In this document: positions 37,047-46,100 of the stretch, piece after piece
Layout: every line of letters begins with the position of its first letter
Numbering within the stretch: the first letter of the stretch is position 1
Made by a program: the position numbers and the translations under genes
Notes under the pieces: model-generated
What the model was told of the DNA's origin: nothing
What the model saw: only the letters and a program-made list of their open reading frames with translations
Databases searched by the model: none
Assembly (NCBI RefSeq): GCF_003391115.1
Contig: NZ_QTJP01000001.1
Coordinates: 1,302,001-1,366,000 of the forward strand
Length of the DNA stretch: 64,000 nucleotides
Reading direction: 5' to 3'
From: Sphingomonas crusticola
Lineage (GTDB): Bacteria > Pseudomonadota > Alphaproteobacteria > Sphingomonadales > Sphingomonadaceae

Positions 37047-37098
37047 GCACTTTCTTCCCATCCTTGCGCATATGCCGCACTTGCCGAATAGGACTGCG

Positions 37099-38118
37099 GT
37101 GAACCCGCTGCGTTATCTCCTTGCCCCATGGTGGGTCGTCGAGCTCGCCACCGGCGCAAAGAGCTTCCGCGACAATCCGCTGATCGGCTCGCGCCGTCTG
37201 AACGCGCTCGGCCTCCACGCCAAACGGGTCGCGCTTGCCTATCGCATGGCCAACTTGCGCAGGCGACGGATGGCGCAGCTTATCGAACCGGCGGAGCGGG
37301 AAGCGTTCCACCGCGACGGCTTCGTATCGATATCCGGTTTCCTTCCGGAGCCGGCTTTCGCGGCTCTGCAAGCGCAGGTGTTGGGCCATCAGGGCGCGGC
37401 ACGTGAAATGGTGCAGGGCGATACCATCACCCGCCGGATCGCGCTCGATCCCCCGGCCCTGGCCGCGTTGCCCGCCGCCCGCGCCTTGCTGCGCAATCCG
37501 CGCTGGCAGGGGCTTATCCGCTATGTCGGTAGCTACGACACCGAGCCGCTGGTCTATATCCAGTCGATCCTCACCCACCGCCACGACGCCCCGCCCGACC
37601 CGCAGACCAAGCTCCACGCCGACACCTTCCACCCGACGGTCAAGGCATGGCTGTTCCTGACCGACGTTGCCGAGGATGAGGGTCCGCTCGTCTATGTCGC
37701 GGGCTCGCACCGTCGCGACACCGCCCGCCTGGAGTGGGAGCGCCGGCGCAGCATGGAAGCACGCGACGGACCCGACTTCCTGTCCGGCCGCGGCTCGCTG
37801 CGGATCGACGAAGAGGAATTGGCCGCGCTTGGGCTGCCCAAGCCGACGATATTCGCGGTCAAGGCCAATACACTGGTGGTCGCCGACACCAGCGGCTTCC
37901 ACGCGCGCGGACCAGCGTCCCGGCCGTCGCTGCGCGTCGAGATGTGGGCCTATGGCCGCCGCAACCCGTTCCTCCCATGGACTGGGCTGGACGTGACCGG
38001 GCTGCCCGGCCTGGCCGAACGCCGCGTGCCGTTCAACTGGCGGCTGCACGACCGGCTGAGCAAGTGGCTTGGTCAGCCCTGGGCCGCTGTCGGCCGTAAG
38101 CGCCCAACGGACGAATGA
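37099..38118 (+). CDS. Phytanoyl-CoA dioxygenase (PhyH)-family protein
   Basis: Fe(II)/2-oxoglutarate-dependent oxygenase family, about 339 residues. The metal motif His-x-Asp is visible in KLHADTFHP (about 171-180). A distal His with following Arg lies in FHARGPASRPSLRVEMW. The segment AWLFLTDVAEDEGPLVYVAGSH is typical PhyH. The GTG at 37099 has AGGA upstream; the ATG at 37072 is an alternative without a clear ribosome site. The start of the next gene (KpsC-like) overlaps its stop by 4 bp. Its place in the capsule locus suggests that it hydroxylates the lipid or sugar component (inference). Confidence 0.82.
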   Translation: MNPLRYLLAPWWVVELATGAKSFRDNPLIGSRRLNALGLHAKRVALAYRMANLRRRRMAQLIEPAEREAFHRDGFVSISGFLPEPAFAALQAQVLGHQGAAREMVQGDTITRRIALDPPALAALPAARALLRNPRWQGLIRYVGSYDTEPLVYIQSILTHRHDAPPDPQTKLHADTFHPTVKAWLFLTDVAEDEGPLVYVAGSHRRDTARLEWERRRSMEARDGPDFLSGRGSLRIDEEELAALGLPKPTIFAVKANTLVVADTSGFHARGPASRPSLRVEMWAYGRRNPFLPWTGLDVTGLPGLAERRVPFNWRLHDRLSKWLGQPWAAVGRKRPTDE

Positions 38119-39323
38119 GCCCGCCGCTTTCCTTGAGCGTGCCCCACTTCCCGTGGGCAATGGCCAATATGGTGGCGCGCGACGGCGGCTTTCGCGATCC
38201 CTTCACAGGTGCGCCGACCGGGTTGGACGAGGCGGCGGCGGTCGTGTCCCACTGGCGGCGGACCGTCGATGCCAACCGCGATATTGTTGTCGCCTGCGGC
38301 ATGGCCTGGTGGAAGCGGGCGCGGATCGCGCAATTTCTCTGGGCAGACGATCGGCCGCCGCTGAGGTTCGAGGAAGACACTGCGGCAGCATTGGCGGCAG
38401 CACCCGACGGCAAGGCGATCGCGGTATGGCCGTCGCGCATGCCCCCAGGGCTAGGCGAACAAGCTGGTGACCGTTTGGTTCAGGTAGAGGATGGCTTTAT
38501 CCGATCGATCGGGCTTGGTGCGGATCTCCACCCCCCATTGTCGATCGTGGTCGACCGCACCGGTATCTATTACGATCCCACCCGGCCGAGCGATCTCGAG
38601 ACCCTATTCGCCACAGCCGACTTCACCGACGCATTGTGCACGCGCGCGGCGGCGCTGATCGACACGATCGTAACCCGCGGCATCAGCAAATATGCGAGCG
38701 AAGCGCCTCGCGAGAGCGCCCTGCGCACGCGGCGCACCGTCTTGGTGCCAGGCCAGGTCGAGGATGATATGTCGGTGCGGCTCGGCGGCGCCGGCATCGC
38801 CAGCAACCTCGAATTGTTACGGCGTGCGCGTGCCGCCGAACCCGCCGCCTGCCTGCTGTTCAAGCCCCACCCGGACGTCGATGCAGGTCATCGCCAGGGG
38901 CGCGTCCCCGACGCGGCATTGCTGGAACATGCCGACGAGATCGTGCGGGGCGAGGCGATGCCGTCGCTGCTGGCGCGGGTCGATGCGGTTCATGTGCTGA
39001 CCTCGCTTACCGGCTTCGAGGCACTGCTGCGCGGGCTGGAGGTGATCGTGCACGGCCAGCCTTTCTTCGCCGGCTGGGGGCTGACGCGTGACCTTGCCCC
39101 ACCCGTGCCTCGGCGTGGACGGCGGTTGACGCTGCAGCAACTGGTCGCGGGAACGTTGATCCTCTATCCGCGCTACCTTGATCCGGTCACCGAATTGCCC
39201 TGCCCGCCGGAAGTCCTGCTGCAGCGCTTCGCCGATGGCTGGCGTCCCAGAACGACCTGGCTGATCCGCCTGCGTCGATGGCAGGGGCGGCTCGCCAAGG
39301 CATTCGGCACCATTTCGCGCTAG
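38115..39323 (+). CDS. KpsC-like capsule beta-Kdo transferase, single module
   Basis: A 402-residue protein of the capsule-polysaccharide biosynthesis family (KpsC/LipA). It has the motifs VEDGFIRSIGLGADLHPPLS and SIVVDRTGIYYDPTRPSDLE. Later motifs are VLVPGQVEDDMSVRLGG, LLFKPHPDVDAGHR and HVLTSLTGFEALLRG. The family builds the Kdo linker between lipid and capsule chain. E. coli KpsC has two such modules (about 675 aa); here only one is present. It is translationally coupled to the PhyH gene. Its stop overlaps that of the convergent phosphotransferase gene by 4 bp. Confidence 0.87.
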   Translation: MSPPLSLSVPHFPWAMANMVARDGGFRDPFTGAPTGLDEAAAVVSHWRRTVDANRDIVVACGMAWWKRARIAQFLWADDRPPLRFEEDTAAALAAAPDGKAIAVWPSRMPPGLGEQAGDRLVQVEDGFIRSIGLGADLHPPLSIVVDRTGIYYDPTRPSDLETLFATADFTDALCTRAAALIDTIVTRGISKYASEAPRESALRTRRTVLVPGQVEDDMSVRLGGAGIASNLELLRRARAAEPAACLLFKPHPDVDAGHRQGRVPDAALLEHADEIVRGEAMPSLLARVDAVHVLTSLTGFEALLRGLEVIVHGQPFFAGWGLTRDLAPPVPRRGRRLTLQQLVAGTLILYPRYLDPVTELPCPPEVLLQRFADGWRPRTTWLIRLRRWQGRLAKAFGTISR

Positions 39324-40846
39324 CGGACCCCCATCGCCTTCATCAGGGTCGCGGCCATGTCCTCGGCTGCAAGATCGCTCCGCACCCCCGGTTCCGCATC
39401 GGACCCCCAGATAGCATAGTCCGACCGGCGGTCGGATGCGCCGGGCGCCTGGAATGCGCCGGCGAGGCTCGGCTGATGATCGCCGTAGAAGACCAGCCAG
39501 CCGGGCGCCCCGGTAGCGGTGATCGCCTCACGCAGGATCGGGATCATCGCATCGGTGGATTGGAGATGCTTCAGCCAACGGCCGATCGCAGCAGCGTCGG
39601 GCAGGTCGCGCCAGGCTTCGGGCAATGCCGCCGGCGGCAGCGCGTCGTGCTCCTCGTCCCACGGACCGTGATTTTCCATGGTAATGGCAAATACCAGTAC
39701 GCGCGGGCCATGTTCGCGGACGTGCCGGGCGACGCATTCCGCGACCGCCACATCGCTGACATAAGGGCCGTTGCGGGCGGCACCGGCAAAACCTTCGATG
39801 CCGATGAATTGGTCGAAACCGAGCAGGGGCATGACCTTGTCGCGATAATAGAAGCCGGCGTCGTAGGGATGGACGCAGATCGTGCGATAACCGGCGGCGC
39901 GTGCCTGATGCGCCAGCGACGGCAATGGCACGCGCGCGAAATGCTCATAAGGATTGTAGCGGTCTAGCCCAACTTCCTCGGCACTCAGGCCGGTCAGCAC
40001 CGCGAGCTCCGAGCGGATCGTATTTGCGCCCCAGCAGGGCACGGCGAGCTTGCCGTGGCTAACGGCCTCGCGCTGAAGCTGGGCAAAATTCGGCAGATGC
40101 CCCGCCAGCGCCAAATCCAAGCGACGCGCATCGACGAACGATTCGCCCTGGACGATGAGGATCGGACCGTTGGCGGGCAGCGCCGGCCAGCTTCTTGCCT
40201 GCGCGGCGCGCTGCCGTTCGGGCCGTTCGGCGCGGGCAAGGGTCGCCTGTACGATACAGGCCGCGAGCAAACCAAGCCGGGCGGCGTCGATCGACGGGTC
40301 GCGGCTGATCACGAGCCGGTCGTAGAAGCGCCGCATGGGCCTCAGAATCGCCGGCATTGTCGGAACCACGAAAAGGGCGCGGCCGATCGCGATCGCCACC
40401 AGCGCCAGCAGACCCGCTTCGAGGAGACCGATGTGCCAGAGCGGCGGCTCGAGATCGATGATCCAGACGATCGCGAGCAGGATGACCAGCACCGCCATCA
40501 CCATGCGTGCCGTGCCGACGAATGCCAGGTACAGGCGCGGGTGGCGCACCACTTCGATCAGCTCGGCGCGGTCCGCGAAGACCACCGGCTCATCAAGGAC
40601 CGCGCGTTTCACCCGGTCGGCGACCCCCATGCCGGCGCCGAGGCAAAGCACAGCCAGCCCTGCAAGGACAGGACGCCCCGTCGGCAGCAGGAATAATGCG
40701 AATCCGGCGACAAACGGGAAAGCATCGATCAGAAGGACCGCCACGCGGCCGGGCTCGGGACGGCCCAGCAAGGGCGCGCCAACTAGCCGTCGCAGCCCGA
40801 GCCATGCCGCCAGGCTAATCCCAATTCCCACGAGAAGATGAAGCAT
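39320..40846 (-). CDS. LTA-synthase-like membrane phosphotransferase (sulfatase fold)
   Basis: A 508-residue protein with five or so N-terminal membrane helices (to about residue 175) and a C-terminal alkaline-phosphatase/sulfatase-fold domain. It has ILIVQGESFVDARRL (metal site), the nucleophile region WGANTIRSELAVLTGLS, GYRTICVHPYDAGFYYRD and FYGDHQPSL. This family transfers phosphoglycerol- or phosphoethanolamine-type groups to glycans or lipids. It is adjacent on the minus strand to the SDR and KpsS-like genes (9 bp upstream is the SDR stop). It may modify the capsule, or be the equivalent of the membrane protein RkpI in rhizobial loci; I am not sure of the latter. Confidence 0.8.
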   Translation of the reverse strand: MLHLLVGIGISLAAWLGLRRLVGAPLLGRPEPGRVAVLLIDAFPFVAGFALFLLPTGRPVLAGLAVLCLGAGMGVADRVKRAVLDEPVVFADRAELIEVVRHPRLYLAFVGTARMVMAVLVILLAIVWIIDLEPPLWHIGLLEAGLLALVAIAIGRALFVVPTMPAILRPMRRFYDRLVISRDPSIDAARLGLLAACIVQATLARAERPERQRAAQARSWPALPANGPILIVQGESFVDARRLDLALAGHLPNFAQLQREAVSHGKLAVPCWGANTIRSELAVLTGLSAEEVGLDRYNPYEHFARVPLPSLAHQARAAGYRTICVHPYDAGFYYRDKVMPLLGFDQFIGIEGFAGAARNGPYVSDVAVAECVARHVREHGPRVLVFAITMENHGPWDEEHDALPPAALPEAWRDLPDAAAIGRWLKHLQSTDAMIPILREAITATGAPGWLVFYGDHQPSLAGAFQAPGASDRRSDYAIWGSDAEPGVRSDLAAEDMAATLMKAMGVR

Positions 40847-40855
40847 GGAGCCGGT

Positions 40856-41635
40856 CTAACGCCCCGGTTCGATGCGAAAACGAAAGCCGCGCATGATACG
40901 GTCGCCGATGGCCGCCGGCATCAGATCAGCAGCCTGAGATCCAAGCGCAAGCAGGCGCGGGACAATGATGCGCGCCCTTCGCGCATCGAGCCCTTTGCGG
41001 ACCGCAGCCACCATCTTGTCGAGACTGAGCATGAACGGAGTCGGCCCCTTCCATCGATCCGTCATTGGCGTATCGAAAAATCCAGGGACGACAACCGTTA
41101 CCATCACCCCTTGTGGACCCAATAGCGCGCGCAGGCCCTCACCATAAGCGCGTATGCCCGCCTTGCTGGCGCTGTAGGCAGGGCTGTAGGGCAGCCCGCG
41201 TAGCGCCGCGGTCGAGGCGATCACCGCCACATGGCCAGCCTTGCGCGCGATCATTCGCGGCAGCAGCGGTTCGACCGTGTGGATTGTACCGAGCAGGTTG
41301 GCCTGGACCTGCATTGCAGCAAGCTCGATGCCCTCCGGGCGGTCACCCTCGCCCGTACCGGCCGAGACGCCTGCCGCGGCGATAACGAGATCAAGAGGCC
41401 TTTCGAGGTCGCGTTCGATCAGCCACGTGCCAAAGGGTTCAGCTTCGCGTACATCAAACAAGCCGGTGACGACCGTGGCGCCCAAGGCGCGACAGGCCAT
41501 GGCTGTGGCTTCAAGTCGCACAGCGTCACGCGCGGTAAGCACCAGATAGACACCCGGGGCAGCATAATTTTTAGCGAGCCCGGCACCGAGACCGCTCGAC
41601 GCGCCGGTGATCAATATTGCAGAGATGCGCTTCAC
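40856..41635 (-). CDS. SDR ketoreductase (RkpH / 3-ketosphinganine-reductase-like)
   Basis: A 259-residue classical SDR. It has the cofactor motif ILITGASSGLGAGLAKNYA, NLLGTIHTVEPLLP, catalytic SPAYSASKAGIRAYGEGL, and VVVPGFFDTPMTDRW. Rhizobial rkp-1 clusters carry a similar SDR (rkpH) beside the oxoamine synthase gene rkpG and the PKS gene rkpA. The likely job is to reduce the 3-keto group left by the oxoamine synthase (inference). Its start overlaps the KpsS-like stop by 4 bp. Confidence 0.85.
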   Translation of the reverse strand: MKRISAILITGASSGLGAGLAKNYAAPGVYLVLTARDAVRLEATAMACRALGATVVTGLFDVREAEPFGTWLIERDLERPLDLVIAAAGVSAGTGEGDRPEGIELAAMQVQANLLGTIHTVEPLLPRMIARKAGHVAVIASTAALRGLPYSPAYSASKAGIRAYGEGLRALLGPQGVMVTVVVPGFFDTPMTDRWKGPTPFMLSLDKMVAAVRKGLDARRARIIVPRLLALGSQAADLMPAAIGDRIMRGFRFRIEPGR

Positions 41636-42909
41636 CCCCGCGCGGCGAGGGGCGCCACCGCCGGCACGCGGACAGGCGCGGGCATCCGCACCACCGACGT
41701 TTTAGGTTCTACCGACTCAAGGCGCTTGAGCGCACCTTTAACCAGCATGGATAATCCCTCGTCGCTGAAGTATCCGCCATGGATCAAGCAGCGATCGATC
41801 AGGACGCGGCGAAACGCCTCGTAGACTGGCAATTCCGGCGGGACCGGCTTCACCCAGAAAGAATCGAGACCATTCTGGTGCGTAATGCGTGGCATGTCAT
41901 AAACCGCATCGCCCAGCACGATCGTCGGCACGCCGCAGCGCAGTGAGAGAGTGCCGGTCGTGCTGTTGACCGTCACCAAACCGATTGCCTTGCAGACCAG
42001 CGAGTCGATATCGACCGATTCAAGGAATAGCAGGCGGTCTGACAGGCCCAGCTTGGCAGCTACCGCAAGCGTTCGCTTTTCCCAATCGACCAGACCGTTA
42101 TCGAGGGGATGACCCTTTACCACCAGCAAGCTGTTGGCTGGCGCATTCTTGGCGAAGGAGCCGAGCACGGTTTCGATCGCGTCCTGCACTCCCACGAAGT
42201 TGGAATGGACCCGAATTTGATAGTCGCAATCCAGCTGCAGCGGGAAAACGAAATAAGGCCGGCCGTCGGCACGGAGCCGATCCAGCGTCGCAGCAGAACG
42301 GCGACGCTCGGCCGGGCGACGCAGCAATCGCAGCGCCCAACCTGTATATTCGGTGAGGATGTGCCAGGGCCGGTGCGTGCGATAACCCGGGAATAAGGGG
42401 GCCATCACGAGCGAAGCGATATTGTATGCAAGGTCTTCCTTCGCGCGGCGGTTGAACGAAGACGGCACCGGCGGAAAATCGGGCACGGGCGGCAAAGCGC
42501 GAGCGGCTTCCAGATAATATTCGGGCGAGCGGGAAAGGCGCGAATGGCCGTTGACGCCGCCTGCCTCCAGCGTCACGAAATCGGGACGGACATAACCTTC
42601 CTCAAATACGTGAACCTTGACGCCCACCTTACCCGCCACCGCAATCGCGACACTGTGTAGCGGCCGGCAATCGCCAAAGAGCAGAATGTCGGTAATGTTG
42701 CGGCGCGCGAGTATCTTGGCAAGAAAGCGCGGCCATTTGTCGAGCGTCCCGCGATAGTCGATCGCACCAGGAAGCTGCCAATATAATTTGTCGCCGCCGT
42801 TGAAGTTGACGCGGTGGACGCCATTGCCCGCTGCCGCGAGCGCCTCACCCAATCGTGAGAAGAATGGTCCTGCCAAACCCTGAAGAAAAAGGAATTCTTT
42901 GTTCGCCAC
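41632..42909 (-). CDS. KpsS-like capsule polysaccharide biosynthesis protein
   Basis: About 425 residues of the capsule-synthesis family KpsS/LipB (beta-Kdo transferase). Motifs are NKEFLFLQGLAGPFFSRLG, NGGDKLYWQLPGAIDYRG, DILLFGDCRPLHSVA, VHVFEEGYVRPDFVTLE, YFVFPLQLDCDYQIRVHS, and VTVNSTTGTLSLRCGVPTIVLG. The GTG at 42909 is preferred because AGGTGAGG lies 3-4 bp upstream; the ATG at 43008 adds about 33 unconserved residues. It heads a minus-strand operon (KpsS - SDR - phosphotransferase), divergent from the PKS gene. Confidence 0.87.
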   Translation of the reverse strand: MANKEFLFLQGLAGPFFSRLGEALAAAGNGVHRVNFNGGDKLYWQLPGAIDYRGTLDKWPRFLAKILARRNITDILLFGDCRPLHSVAIAVAGKVGVKVHVFEEGYVRPDFVTLEAGGVNGHSRLSRSPEYYLEAARALPPVPDFPPVPSSFNRRAKEDLAYNIASLVMAPLFPGYRTHRPWHILTEYTGWALRLLRRPAERRRSAATLDRLRADGRPYFVFPLQLDCDYQIRVHSNFVGVQDAIETVLGSFAKNAPANSLLVVKGHPLDNGLVDWEKRTLAVAAKLGLSDRLLFLESVDIDSLVCKAIGLVTVNSTTGTLSLRCGVPTIVLGDAVYDMPRITHQNGLDSFWVKPVPPELPVYEAFRRVLIDRCLIHGGYFSDEGLSMLVKGALKRLESVEPKTSVVRMPAPVRVPAVAPLAARG

Positions 42910-43023
42910 GCGCCTCACCTGACCATCCGACCCTGTGGCGCGGCGCGCCCAAGCGGCCCCGCTCCTTTGCACCCCTGTTGCGTTCGATACAACTGGTCGA
43001 TCGCTCAACTACCGAACGGCGCG

Positions 43024-43049
43024 CACGGTTCAACCGTTCCCGAACCGTG
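43024..43049. promoter_or_regulatory. Perfect 8-bp inverted repeat in the kpsS/PKS divergent region
   Basis: CACGGTTC (43024-43031), a 10-bp loop AACCGTTCCC, then GAACCGTG (43042-43049). A second palindrome TTGCA-T-TGCAA lies at 43079-43089. Both lie in the 284-bp gene-free stretch 42910-43193 between two divergent operons and are candidate operator sites. I see no other coding content there. Confidence 0.45.
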
Positions 43050-43193
43050 ATAGGAATATGCCCATGCGCCAGTAAATGTTGCATTGCAAACGCATGGCGG
43101 CAGGATTGGCGGCGCTTTGCCTTGTCCCTCCGCGTCGCTCCGCTATAGCCCTTAAGCGCGCCCTGACAGGCTTCGGGCGCGCCGGAGTTTCGT

Positions 43194-46100
43194 TTGAACA
43201 GATCGCGTTACGAGTTCGACATGTCCGGCGCAGGCGCAACTGGCGCCGCGGCCGAGCCGATCGCAATCGTTGGCGCGTCGTGCCGTTTGCCTGGTGCGAG
43301 CGACGTCGAATCCCTGTGGACGATGTTGCTCGCGGGGACGGACGCGGTGGGTGAGATTCCCGACGACCGTTGGAACAAGGCGCAACTATACCATCCCGAC
43401 AAGGGTCAGCGCGGTAAGGCTTATACCTTTGCTGCCGGCGTGCTTGGCGATGTCAGCCAGTTCGATCCGGCCTTCTTCGGCATCTCACCACGAGAAGCGA
43501 CGCAGATGGATCCGCAGCAGCGACTGCTGCTGGAACTCGCTTATGAGGCAATCGAGGATGCCGGCCTGGACGCGGCGCGGCTTGCAGGCGAACCGGTCGG
43601 CGTTTTCATTGGCGGATCGTCATGGGACTATCTGAACCTCAACGTTGGAGATCCCTCGACCACTGACGCTTATTCGATGATCGGCGTCACCTTATGCTCG
43701 CTTTCGAACCGCATTTCTTATGCGTTCGACTTGCGCGGCCCGAGCTTCACCGTCGACACCGCCTGTTCCTCTTCCTTGGTTGCACTGCACCAGGCGTGTG
43801 AGGCCATCCGGGGAGGCCAGATCGGCATGGCGATGGTCGGCGGCGTCAGCCTGCTGCTCGCGCCCCAGTCTTACGTTGGCTTTTGCGCCGCCTCGATGCT
43901 GAGTCCAAAGGGCCGCTGCCATGCCTTCGACGCCCGCGCCGACGGCTATGTGCGTGCCGAGGGCGGCGGCATCGTCATCCTCAAGCCGCTCGGCCAGGCA
44001 TTGGCGGCGGGCGATCCTATCCGCGCCGTCATCCGCGGCACCGGCGTCAATTCAGACGGGCGTACTACCGGCCTGTCCCTCCCAAATCGTGAGGCCCAGG
44101 CCGCCCTGCTCGATCAGGTTTATAACCGTTTCGGATTAGATCCTGTCGATCTTGCCTATGTCGAGGCGCACGGCACCGGCACGCCGGCGGGCGATCCGAT
44201 TGAGGCCGGCGCGCTCGGAGAGATATTGGGCAGTCGCCGGCCAACGCCGCTGACGATCGGATCGATCAAGACGAACATCGGCCATCTTGAAGCCGGCAGC
44301 GGCATGGCGGGCCTGTTGAAGGCCATGCTCGTCGCCGAGCGCGGCACCATCCCCCCCTCGCTCCATTGCCAAACGCCCAATCCCAATATTCCTTTCGGGG
44401 AACTCAACCTTTCGCTCGCGCCGGAGGCTGTGCCGGTGAAAAAGGGGCCGAGGCCCTACCTGGTCGGCGTCAATTCATTCGGCTTCGGGGGCACCAACGC
44501 GCATGCTGTGCTCGAGGCGCCGGACCCGCAGCCATCTTTGCACACGGAGCCGGTTGAGGCGTTGCCGCCGTTGCTGCTGTCGGCACGTTCGGACGGTGCG
44601 TTGCGCGCCCTTGCAGGATCCTGGCGCGCGCGCATCGCCGGAGCCTCAGCCGAAATTCTGCCGAGCCTGATCCGTGGCCTCGCGCTCAAGCGCACGCAGC
44701 ACAAAAACCGGTTGGCCATTCCGGCGGATTCTCAGGCCGCGCTGCTTCAGGCGCTCGATTCATTCATCGAAGGCAAGCCGACCGCGTCGGCAGCGACCAA
44801 CACGGCGGTGGCTGGCAAGATCGCCTTCGTCTTCTCCGGCAATGGCAGCCAGTGGGCCGGAATGGCCGCGGATGCAGTCGCGGGTAGCGCGTCGTTCCGC
44901 GAGGGATTGGCCAAGGTCGACAAGGCACTGACGCCCCATCTCGGCTGGTCAGTCGCCCAGCACCTGGAGACGCCGGACGCGGATGCTCTGCGCAATACAG
45001 ATATCGCGCAGCCGCTGCTGTTCGCGGTCCAGGTCGCGCTGGTTCTCGCCTTGCGCGAGCAGGGCGTGGAGCCGGATGCCTGCATGGGTCATAGCGTCGG
45101 CGAAGTCGCGGCGGCGTGGGCAAGCGGTGCGCTCGGCCTGGATCAGGCGTCGCGCGTGATCGCGGTGCGCAGCCGCAGCCAGCAGGCGCAGCATGGCGTC
45201 GGCGCGATGGCGGTTCTGGGCATGGACGGCGACGCGGTGGCCGCCACCCTCGCCGGCTCGTCGGTCGAGGTTGCGGCCCGCAACAGCAGCCAGGCAACTA
45301 CGGTCGCCGGCACGATCGACGGTATTGCCGCTCTCGAAAGCCAGGCCCAGGAAAAGGGCTGGCGTTTCACGCGCCTCGATCTGGATTATGCCTTTCACTC
45401 GGCGGCAATGGATCCGATCGCCCCCCGCCTGGCGTCCGACCTCTCCGGGCTTGCGCCGACGCAGACCAGCACCGCTTTTTATTCGACCGTGACCGGCGGT
45501 CCGCTGGACGGCGCGGCGCTCGACGCCGGCTACTGGTGGCACAATGTGCGTGAGCCCGTGCTGTTCGCGGACGCGGCGCGAGCGATGGTTGCGGACGGCG
45601 TTCGTATCTTCGTCGAGATCGGGCCGCATGCGGTGGTACAGGCTTACCTGAACGACGCGTTGCGCAGCGCCGACAAGGAAGGCCGCGTGCTGCCCAGCCT
45701 GTCACGCCGGACCAGCAAGGGCGATCCTATAGCGGGGCTGGCCGCACGGATCCACGCCGCAGGTGGCGATATACGCGACAGCATCGCCTTTTCCGGACCC
45801 GCTATTGTCCGCGGGCTTCCGACCTATCCCTTCCAGCGGGAGCGGTTCTGGGTAACGCGTACCGAGGAAGCAACCGACCGCGTCACCCTTCCGTTCGAGC
45901 ATCCTCTGCTGGGGGTTCGCACGGGGGATGAGCCGGTCGAATGGAGCCGGCATCTCAGCCTCGAAACCCAGCCTTGGCTGGCGGACCACGCGGTCGGCGG
46001 CGCGGCGGTCCTCCCGGCGGCGGCGCTGATCGAGATGGCGCTCGGTGCGGCGCGCGCGCGTCATGGAGGCGCGCCTGCGCTCGACCTGCTGGATGTCGAG

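Noticed and set aside
43121-43148. Promoter TTGTCC...CTATAG upstream of the PKS
   Set aside because: The spacing is only about 15 bp and the -35 match is weak; not strong enough to list.
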